Shown one piece after another: positions 52,462-64,000 of a DNA stretch of 64,000 bases. The first letter of the stretch is position 1. Every line of letters starts with the position of its first letter. This stretch comes from Brucella cytisi (GTDB taxonomy: Bacteria; Pseudomonadota; Alphaproteobacteria; Rhizobiales; Rhizobiaceae): positions 1,364,001 through 1,428,000 of the forward strand of contig JAAVLQ010000001.1 of assembly GCA_012103075.1 (NCBI GenBank). The letters run 5' to 3'. Both the position numbers and the translations under genes were made by a program. The notes beneath the pieces were generated by a model. The model had not been told where the DNA came from. It did not search any database and was given only the letters and a program-made list of their open reading frames with translations.

Positions 52462-53293
52462 TTACTTCTTGCGCTGATGGCGCGAACGCATGATGAACTT
52501 GTCGGTCGACTTGTTCGAGCGCGTCTTCTTGCCCTTCGTAGGCTTGCCCCACGGAGTGACAGGGTGACGACCACCCGACGTACGACCTTCACCACCACCA
52601 TGCGGGTGATCAACCGGGTTCATTGCAACGCCGCGAACGTGCGGACGCTTGCCACGCCACACCGAACGACCGGCCTTACCGTCGTTGATGTTGCCGTGGT
52701 CCGGGTTGGACACTGCACCGACCGAAGCGAAGCAGGCACCGGAACCAGACGCTGTTCACCGGAGTTGAGGCGCAGAATGGCCATGCCCTGATCGCGACCA
52801 ACCAGCTGGGCGTAGGTGCCAGCCGAACGAGCGATCTGACCGCCCTTGCCGGGCTTCAGTTCGACGTTGTGAACGATCGTACCAACCGGCATGGAAGCGA
52901 GCGGCATTGCGTTGCCCGGCTTCACGTCAACGGGTTGCCTGCAACAACCTTGTCACCAACAGCCAGACGCTGCGGAGCGGGATGTATGCCAGTTCACCGT
53001 CTTCGTAACGGATCAGCGCGATGAACGCGGTGCGGTTCGGATCGTATTCCAGACGTTCGACAGTGCCGACGACGTCAAGCTTGCGACGCTTGAAATCGAT
53101 GAAACGGTACGTACGCTTGTGACCACCGCCCTGAAAGCGAACAGTGATACGACCGGTGTTGTTACGGCCACCCTTCTTGGACAGACCTTCGGTCAGGGGA
53201 CTTGACCGGCTTGCCCTTGTAGAGTCCCGAACGGTCCACGATGACCAGCTGACGCTGGCCCGGCGTGATCGGATTAAAATGCTTGAGTGCCAT
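52462..53293 (-). CDS. rplB: Ribosomal protein L2 (frameshifted by indels)
   Basis: About 277 residues. [80 protein letters not shown] (including the His of the peptidyl-transferase region). Breaks: an extra C near 53200, missing bases near 52982 and 52932, and a missing G near 52742. Four errors make this the most damaged ribosomal gene in the window. Confidence 0.96.
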
Positions 53294-53314
53294 TGTCTCT
53301 TACTCCATGGCCTC

Positions 53315-53609
53315 TCAGAGACCGGTCGAAACGTCGATGCTCTGGCCTTCGGCCAAAGTAACGATCGCTTTCTTGACGTCGCTCTGGCGCCCGATAAGGC
53401 CGCGGAACCGCTTAACCTTACCCTTGCGCACTGCAGTGTTGACTGCGGTAACCTTGACGCCGAACAGCGCTTCGACTGCAGCCTTGATTTCCGGCTTCGT
53501 TGCCTTGCGGGCTACGTTGAAGACAACTTTGGTTGTGTTCGGAAACCATGGTGGACTTCTCGGTGATAACCGGGCTGACGATCACGTCGTAATGGCGAAG
53601 ATCAGTCAT
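53315..53609 (-). CDS. rplW: Ribosomal protein L23 (one frameshift)
   Basis: 97 residues: [27 protein letters not shown], then an extra A near 53543 and [40 protein letters not shown], ending SIDVSTGL at 53315. Docking site for SRP and trigger factor at the tunnel exit. Start overlaps the rplD stop (ATGA). Confidence 0.94.
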
Positions 53610-54226
53610 TTGAAACGCTCCTCGAGGGCTTCGACAGCCGCCTTGGAAAGAACGAGCTTGCCGCGGCGAAGGATGTCGTAAACATTGATGCCCTGCACCG
53701 GCAGAACGTCGATGTTCGGGATGTTCGAAGCCGCGCGCTGGAAGTTCACGTCGATCTCTGCACCGCCGATGACGAGTGCATTTTCAAGACCGAGCTTGGC
53801 GAACTGCGAAACAAGCTGCTTCGTCTTGGCTTCCGTTGCAGCCAGATCATCGATGATGATCAGGTCAGATGCCTTTGCCTTTGCAGACAGGGCATGACGC
53901 AGGCCAAGAGCGCGAACCTTCTTCGGCAGATCGTGATCGTGCGAACGGACAACCGGTCCGTGAGCCTGACCACCACCGCGGAACTGCGGAGCGCGAGCCG
54001 AATGGTGACGAGCGCGACCCGTACCCTTCTGCTTGTACATCTTTGCGCCGGTGCGGCTTACGTCGCCACGGCCCTGAGCCTTATGGGAGCCCTGCTGGCG
54101 GCGAGCCAGCTGCCAGCGCACAACGCGCTGAAGAATGTCGTCACGCGGGTCGAGGCCGAAGATTTCTTCGTTCAGCTTGACCTTGCCGGCATCCTTGCCT
54201 TCAAGAGTGGTAATCGTGAGATCCAT
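53606..54226 (-). CDS. rplD: Ribosomal protein L4
   Basis: 206 residues, intact: [20 protein letters not shown], tunnel loop [41 protein letters not shown]4 is the autoregulator of the S10 operon in E. coli. Shares one base with the rplC stop. Confidence 0.97.
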   Translation of the reverse strand: MDLTITTLEGKDAGKVKLNEEIFGLDPRDDILQRVVRWQLARRQQGSHKAQGRGDVSRTGAKMYKQKGTGRARHHSARAPQFRGGGQAHGPVVRSHDHDLPKKVRALGLRHALSAKAKASDLIIIDDLAATEAKTKQLVSQFAKLGLENALVIGGAEIDVNFQRAASNIPNIDVLPVQGINVYDILRRGKLVLSKAAVEALEERFK

Positions 54227-54942
54227 TATTCGGCTCCCTCAGTCGCGACAGCTTCAGCCTTCGCGGCACCTGCACGCAGAGCGGCCGGCTTCGGCGCGTT
54301 CTCAGGCAGCGAGACCTTTACCGCATCGCGCACGATGATCCGGGCGCCCTTGGGCCGGGGAACCGCACCGCGAACCAGAATGAGGCCGCGATCGCTGTCC
54401 GTCGAGACAACTTCAATATTCTGCGTGGTTACGCGGGTCTGGCCCATGTGACCAGCCATCTTCTTGCCCTTGAACACCTTACCCGGGTCCTGACGCTGAC
54501 CGGTCGAGCCGTGAGCGCGGTGGGTAATGGAGTTACCATGGGAAGCGCGATGACCGGCGAAGTTATGACGCTTCATAACACCAGCAAAGCCCTTACCAAT
54601 CGAAGTACCCGTCACATCGACCTTCTGGCCAGCGACGAAGTGTTCGGCGGTGATTTCAGCGCCGACTTCGAGGAGGTTGTCCGGCGAAACGCGGAATTCC
54701 GCGACCTTCGCCTTTGGCTCGACCTCGGCCTTCGCGAAATGACCGCGCATAGCCTTGGACGTGTTCTTTACCTTGGCAAGTCCAACGCCAAGCTGAACAG
54801 CCGTGTAACCATTCTTTTCAACTGTACGCTGAGCTACCACGTGGCAATTCTCCATGCGGAGAACCGTCACCGGCACATGCTCGCCGGCGTCGTTATAGAC
54901 GCGGGTCATGCCCAGCTTCTGTGCAATAACACCTGAACGCAT
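54226..54942 (-). CDS. rplC: Ribosomal protein L3
   Basis: 238 residues, intact: [60 protein letters not shown], and an alphaproteobacterial Ala-rich tail. Start 54942 by conservation; the frame extends 8 codons upstream. Confidence 0.97.
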   Translation of the reverse strand: MRSGVIAQKLGMTRVYNDAGEHVPVTVLRMENCHVVAQRTVEKNGYTAVQLGVGLAKVKNTSKAMRGHFAKAEVEPKAKVAEFRVSPDNLLEVGAEITAEHFVAGQKVDVTGTSIGKGFAGVMKRHNFAGHRASHGNSITHRAHGSTGQRQDPGKVFKGKKMAGHMGQTRVTTQNIEVVSTDSDRGLILVRGAVPRPKGARIIVRDAVKVSLPENAPKPAALRAGAAKAEAVATEGAE

Positions 54943-54971
54943 CGGGTTCGTTCCTTCCGTCCTCAAGCCGA

Positions 54972-55280
54972 TTAAAGCTTGATCTCGACATCGACACCGG
55001 CGGACAGATCGAGCTTCATCAGCGCGTCCACCGTCTGCGGGGTCGGGTCAACGATATCGAGAAGACGCTTGTGCGTGCGCATCTCGAACTGCTCGCGGCT
55101 CTTCTTGTCGATGTGCGGCGACCGGTTAACCGTGAACTTCTCGATCCGCGTAGGAAGCGGGATCGGTCCGCGCACATTTGCACCGGTACGCTTGGCAGTC
55201 GACACGATTTCCCGCGTCGAAGCGTCAAGGATCCGATGATCAAACGCCTTGAGGCGAATGCGGATGTTTTGACCGTTCAT
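54972..55280 (-). CDS. rpsJ: Ribosomal protein S10
   Basis: 102 residues, intact: [60 protein letters not shown]. First gene of the S10 operon; AAGGAACAG precedes the start, which lies just after a perfect 12-bp hairpin. Confidence 0.98.
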   Translation of the reverse strand: MNGQNIRIRLKAFDHRILDASTREIVSTAKRTGANVRGPIPLPTRIEKFTVNRSPHIDKKSREQFEMRTHKRLLDIVDPTPQTVDALMKLDLSAGVDVEIKL

Positions 55281-55302
55281 TTCATCTGTTCCTTGTTACG
55301 CG

Positions 55303-55330
55303 GGAACGCTCGCTCCAAAGCGAGCGTTCC
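55303..55330 (-). other. Perfect 12-bp hairpin between tuf and rpsJ
   Basis: GGAACGCTCGCT (55303-55314) / AGCGAGCGTTCC (55319-55330) with a four-base loop. No T-run on either strand, so a leaky terminator, processing site or mRNA barrier between tuf and the S10 operon is possible. Confidence 0.65.
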
Positions 55331-55344
55331 TGCACAAACCTTCA

Positions 55345-56520
<1,176 letters not shown>

Positions 56521-56583
56521 TTGAGCTCTCCGTAAATTTAGCCTGCTCAGGCATTCTTTTTAATTGGGAGCGTGACCCTTAGG

Positions 56584-58669
56584 TCACGCAAACTTCTTCT
56601 GGATTTCCTGTGCGACCGCCGTCGGAACCGGCTCATAATGGTCGAACTGCATCGTGTACTGTGCACGGCCCCGGGACATCGAACGCAGGTTGTTCACGTA
56701 ACCAAACATGTTGGCGAGTGGAACATTTGCATTGACGACCGTGGCGATGCCGCGGGCTTCGGTGCCGGAAATCTGACCGCGACGCGAGTTCAGATCGCCG
56801 ATAACGTCACCAACGTAATCTTCCGGCGTGACAACCTCGACCTTCATGATCGGCTCGAGGAGCTGAGCGCCTGCCTTCTGCGCACCTTCACGGAACGCTG
56901 CACGGGACGCGATTTCGAAGGCGAGAACAGACGAGTCAACGTCATGGTATGCGCCGTCGATCAGGGTGGCCTTCACGCCGAGCATCGGGAAGCCAGCCAG
57001 CGGGCCTGCACCCATGACGCTTTCGATACCCTTCTGGACACCCGGAATGTATTCCTTCGGCACCGAGCCACCAACGATCTTCGATTCGAAGATGAAATCG
57101 TCGCCATCATGCGGTTCGAAGATGATCTTAACGCGAGCGAACTGACCCGAACCACCCGACTGCTTCTTGTGGGTGTAATCGATTTCAGCCCGGCGGGTGA
57201 TCGATTCACGGTAAGCAACCTGCGGGGCACCGACGTTGGCTTCAACCTTGAATTCGCGCTTCATGCGATCGACGAGAATGTCGAGGTGAAGTTCGCCCAT
57301 GCCGGCGATGATGGTCTGACCGGATTCTTCGTCCGACTTGACGCGGAAAGAAGGATCTTCGGCAGCCAGACGATTGAGCGCAATGCCCATCTTTTTTCTG
57401 GTCGGCCTTGGTCTTCGGCTCGATAGCGATTTCGATAACCGGATCCGGGAATTCCATGCGCTCGAGGATAACCGGCTTCAGCGGATCGCAGAGCGTATCG
57501 CCAGTGGTGGTTTCCTTGAGGCCAGCCAGAGCAACGATGTCGCCTGCAAAGGCTTCTTCGATGTCTTCACGGCTGTTGGAGTGCATCTGCAACATACGGC
57601 CGATACGCTCACGCTTGCCCTTGACGGTGTTTTCGAGCGAAACGCCCTTGGTCAGCTTGCCCGAGTAGATACGAGCAAAGGTCAGCGAACCAACGAACGG
57701 GTCGTTCATGATCTTGAATGCGAGCATCGAAAGCGGTGCTTCATCCGAAGATTCACGGGTGGTTTCGGTTTCCGTCTTGACGTCGATGCCCTTGATCGCT
57801 GGCACGTCGGTCGGAGCCGGAAGGAATTCCACAACAGCGTCGAGAAGCGGCTGAACGCCACGGTTCTTGAACGCGGTACCGCAAAGGATCGGGTGGAACT
57901 TGACCTCGATGGTGCCCTTACGGATCAGCGCACGGAGCTGTTCGTTCGTAGGCATCGTGCCTTCGAGGTAAGCTTCCATGGCAGCTTCGTCGATTTCCAC
58001 AGCCAGCTCGATGAGCTTTTCGCGGTATTCTTCAGCCTGATCCTTGAGGTGCTCAGGAATTTCACCAACGGTCGCAGCTGCGCCGATCGTGCCATCCCAA
58101 GTCAGTGCCTTCATTTCGATCAGGTCGATGACGCCTTCGAACTCGTTTTCAGCGCCGATCGGCAGCTGAACCGGAAGTGCTACTGCGCCAAGACGCGAAC
58201 CGACCATTTCTACGCAACGGTAGAAATCGGCACCGATCTTGTCCATCTTGTTGACGAAGACCATACGCGGGACGTGGTACTTTTCAGCCTGACGCCACAC
58301 GGTTTCGGTCTGAGGCTCAACGCCAGCGTTGGCGTCGAGCAGTGCAATTGCGCCGTCGAGAACGCGGAGCGAACGTTCAACTTCAATCGTGAAGTCAACG
58401 TGGCCCGGCGTGTCGATGATGTTGAAGCGGCGCTTCTTGCCATCCTGACCCTGCCAGAACGTGGTCGTGGCAGCGGACGTGATGGTGATACCGCGTTCCT
58501 GCTCCTGCTCCATCCAGTCCATGGTCGACGCACCATCGTGGGTTTCGCCGATCTTATGGTTCTTACCGGTATAGAACAGAATGCGCTCGGTCATCGTCGT
58601 CTTACCGGCGTCGATGTGAGCCATGATACCGAAATTGCGGTAGTCTTCGATTTTATATTCGCGGGCCAT
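56584..58669 (-). CDS. fusA: Translation elongation factor G (one frameshift)
   Basis: About 694 residues. [20 protein letters not shown] (P-loop), [53 protein letters not shown], and after an extra A at 57391-57396 ([12 protein letters not shown]) domains III-V with [20 protein letters not shown] and the tail [20 protein letters not shown]. Translocase of the ribosome. Confidence 0.97.
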
Positions 58670-58699
58670 GATAGTCGCTCTTTGAATAGGTTTCGACGA

Positions 58700-59170
58700 T
58701 TACCAGCGGTAATGCGAGAAGGCGCGGTTGGCTTCAGCCATGCGGTGCGTGTCTTCACGCTTCTTCACAGCAGAACCACGGTTGTTAGCAGCGTCAAGCA
58801 GCTCACCGGAAAGACGATCGATCATCGTCGTCTCGTTACGGCCACGAGCAGCATTGATGAGCCAACGGATGGCAAGTGCCCGGCGGCGTTCTGGACGCAC
58901 ATCAACCGGAACCTGATAGGTTGCACCACCAACGCGGCGCGAACGGACTTCGATGTGCGGAGCTACGTTGTCGAGCGCCTGATGGAACAGCGCGACCGGC
59001 TCGGACTTGGCCTTGGCTTCGATTACATCGAGCGCACCGTAAACGATGCTTTCAGCAACCGACTTCTTGCCATGAAGCATGACTGCATTCATGAACTTCG
59101 TGATAACGAGATCGCCGAACTTCGGATCCGGATTGATCTCACGCTTCTCAGCCTTATGGCGTCTGGACAT
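58700..59170 (-). CDS. rpsG: Ribosomal protein S7
   Basis: 156 residues, intact: [70 protein letters not shown]. Initiates assembly of the 30S head. In E. coli it represses the str operon. Confidence 0.98.
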   Translation of the reverse strand: MSRRHKAEKREINPDPKFGDLVITKFMNAVMLHGKKSVAESIVYGALDVIEAKAKSEPVALFHQALDNVAPHIEVRSRRVGGATYQVPVDVRPERRRALAIRWLINAARGRNETTMIDRLSGELLDAANNRGSAVKKREDTHRMAEANRAFSHYRW

Positions 59171-59236
59171 TTCGTCTCTTCTTTCAATTACATCGGGCTC
59201 AGCTCGCCTTCTGGCGGCCGGTATCCCCGGAAAATC

Positions 59237-59608
59237 TTACTTCGGACGCTTTGCACCGTACTTCGAACGGCGCTGCTTGCGGTTCTTGACACCACGGGTA
59301 TCGAGAACGCCCCGGATGATGTGGTAACGCACACCCGGCAAGTCCTTTACACGACCGCCGCGGATCATGACGACGGAGTGCTCCTGCAAGTTATGCCCTT
59401 CACCGGGGATATAACCAATGACTTCGAAGCCGTTCGTCAGACGAACCTTGGCAACCTTACGGAGAGCCGAGTTCGGCTTCTTCGGGGTCGTCGTGTAAAC
59501 GCGGGTGCAAACGCCGCGCTTCTGAGGGTTTGCCTGCAGTGCAGGAACCTTATTACGCTTTACCGGCGCAATGCGCGGCTTGCGGATAAGCTGGTTTACG
59601 GTTGGCAT
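59237..59608 (-). CDS. rpsL: Ribosomal protein S12
   Basis: 123 residues, intact: [60 protein letters not shown]. Lys43 and Lys88, the sites of common streptomycin-resistance changes, are both wild type. GGAAGG precedes the start. First gene of the str operon; the spacer to rpoC contains an opposing gene. Confidence 0.98.
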   Translation of the reverse strand: MPTVNQLIRKPRIAPVKRNKVPALQANPQKRGVCTRVYTTTPKKPNSALRKVAKVRLTNGFEVIGYIPGEGHNLQEHSVVMIRGGRVKDLPGVRYHIIRGVLDTRGVKNRKQRRSKYGAKRPK

Positions 59609-60090
59609 ACAACCTTCCTCTATAAAAAAATCTCGTATCCACGCCCATACGGGCCGTTTCACCGCCATGCTGATGCACGAATTCGGGACAAGTCACGACA
59701 ACCGGTGACCACCCCGAACAAAAGCAGAGGAAGCTGACGCTTCATGCGAACGGCAAGTTGCATTTCGATCGTAAAACGAACCCTGTTTGAGATGAACTTC
59801 AGGGGCGCGTCGCCCCGAAAAAGCTTGTCTCACATCGGCTCAGATGGGGTGCTGATACGTCTTTAGCGACGTTTTTCGTCAAGGGCAGCGGCTCAAGTTT
59901 CTTCAATGGACGGTCCGAAACCAGCGTTTTGGCTTCGCCCGGACAGGTTATTGCGCCGCATTTGACGTCTATTCGCTAATATTTCGCGATCAAAACCGTC
60001 ATTTTCCTATGCAAGCATGGCGCAGCCACTTGGTAAAGGTTATTGAAGCACATCTGAGTCGAAACGCAACAGAATATTAAGGGTTTCTCA
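59609..60090. other. 482-bp divergent intergenic region upstream of rpsL
   Basis: Holds the str-operon leader of about 240 nt and its likely promoter at 59855-59882 on the minus strand, plus the promoter of the acidic protein gene on the plus strand. I see no other gene. Confidence 0.6.
59855..59882 (-). promoter_or_regulatory. Candidate str-operon promoter
   Basis: CTTGACG (-35 at 59877-59882) and ACGTAT (-10 at 59855-59860) spaced 16 bases, on the minus strand. Fits the alphaproteobacterial CTTGAC-type promoter. Confidence 0.45.
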
Positions 60091-60402
60091 ATGTCTTCCA
60101 CATCCCCAACAGCCGGCGACGATTCGCCAACCGTCCATCTCGTCATTGCTGACGTCTGGAACGAAGGTGAAGAATCTCCGGTTGAAGTGCACCTGCTTTT
60201 GAAATCGGACGAGAATGAAGATCTCGTCCAGACGGTCCTAAGCATTCTTGCCGAAGAAGGCTACCATGAAGCCGAGCTTCTCGAGATGGGCACGCTGACC
60301 GAAGAACCGGAAGAAGAGCCGCACAAGAGTGCACGGGCCACCGCGCTCAGCGGCGAAGTCGCGCTGATCGAATTCGACGGCGACGACGAAGAAGAAGAAT
60401 AA
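60091..60402 (+). CDS. Acidic conserved-looking hypothetical protein
   Basis: A 103-residue strongly acidic protein: MSSTSPTAGDDSPTVHLVIA, DVWNEGEESPVEVHLLLKSD, LSILAEEGYHEAELLEMGTL, and a final run of Asp/Glu. No signal peptide or membrane helix; two short beta-strand-like segments and a helix suggest a small soluble domain. It lies on the plus strand between rpoC and rpsL, in the opposite sense to the whole cluster, and has its own strong terminator, so it is a separate transcription unit. Function unknown. Confidence 0.8.
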   Translation: MSSTSPTAGDDSPTVHLVIADVWNEGEESPVEVHLLLKSDENEDLVQTVLSILAEEGYHEAELLEMGTLTEEPEEEPHKSARATALSGEVALIEFDGDDEEEE

Positions 60403-60416
60403 GCATCAGAAGAAAG

Positions 60417-60443
60417 TGCCGGTTCCGACCGGCATTTTTTTTT
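60417..60443 (+). terminator. Intrinsic terminator of the acidic protein gene
   Basis: TGCCGGT (60417-60423) / ACCGGCA (60428-60434) stem with nine following T residues. Confidence 0.92.
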
Positions 60444-60489
60444 AACCAGCATCAAGCCGCACCCGCTTTTGCAGGAAATATCGAAATAC

Positions 60490-60517
60490 AAAAGGCCGCC
60501 TCGAAAGGCGGCCTTTT
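60490..60517 (-). terminator. Intrinsic terminator of rpoC
   Basis: AAAAGGCCGCC / GGCGGCCTTTT with a short TCGAAA loop, 20 bases after the rpoC stop. Symmetric, so it may work for both strands. Confidence 0.88.
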
Positions 60518-60537
60518 CAGTTTCATATCTGTCGATC

Positions 60538-64000
<3,463 letters not shown>

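Overview
The window looks like chromosomal DNA of a Brucellaceae member (Brucella/Ochrobactrum group, Hyphomicrobiales, Alphaproteobacteria). The basis is recognition of protein sequences without a database search: RecA, the ribosomal proteins and PccB/PccA/methylmalonyl-CoA mutase read as Brucella-like, the order rpoC / rpsL-rpsG-fusA-tuf / S10-spc-alpha / degQ / rarA is alphaproteobacterial, and the palindromic repeats resemble those scattered through Brucella and Ochrobactrum genomes. There is no rRNA, tRNA, CRISPR array, prophage or insertion sequence.

Left part (1-16,900), mixed housekeeping: an AzlC-type permease running off the left edge; the clpS-clpA protease pair; a gap holding a probable small RNA with its own terminator; a D,D-carboxypeptidase with a SPOR domain; DUF1489; sdaA; a 32-codon membrane microprotein; a YdcF/ElyC-like protein; a DUF1624 acyltransferase-like protein; a MerR regulator; small membrane proteins; DUF2336; a DUF883-type anchor; queF; DUF924. 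Middle (15,400-22,700): a propionyl-CoA module with the regulator pccR divergent from pccB-pccA-methylmalonyl-CoA mutase and a paired TTTGCAAA-like operator between them. Then (22,900-34,600) come an iron-permease-like protein, an aldo/keto reductase, the trmJ-murI pair, a DJ-1/PfpI protein, a ribbon-helix-helix protein, icd, a glutathione S-transferase, an ArsR regulator divergent from a translationally coupled NIPSNAP-monooxygenase pair, and alaS.

Right part (34,900-64,000): recA with an SOS box, an OmpA-type lipoprotein, a lytic transglycosylase, rarA and a Do-type protease, then the complete alpha, spc, S10 and str ribosomal clusters and the 3' part of rpoC, nearly all on the minus strand. 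A small acidic protein gene on the plus strand sits between rpoC and rpsL.

The most important caution concerns sequence quality. About 42 of some 73 protein genes carry one or more one- or two-base indels, including rpoA, rpoC, rplB, rpsC, tuf, fusA, recA and alaS, which cannot all be broken in a living cell. Most indels lie in short homopolymers and go in both directions. They are best read as uncorrected sequencing or assembly errors, so I annotate each gene across its full span and name the break points. I found no clearly new multi-gene system. The best leads are the small RNA, repeat elements whose CTAG end supplies stop codons of neighbouring genes, the PccR operator pair, the microprotein, and unusual hairpins or inverted repeats near alaS, secY and tuf.
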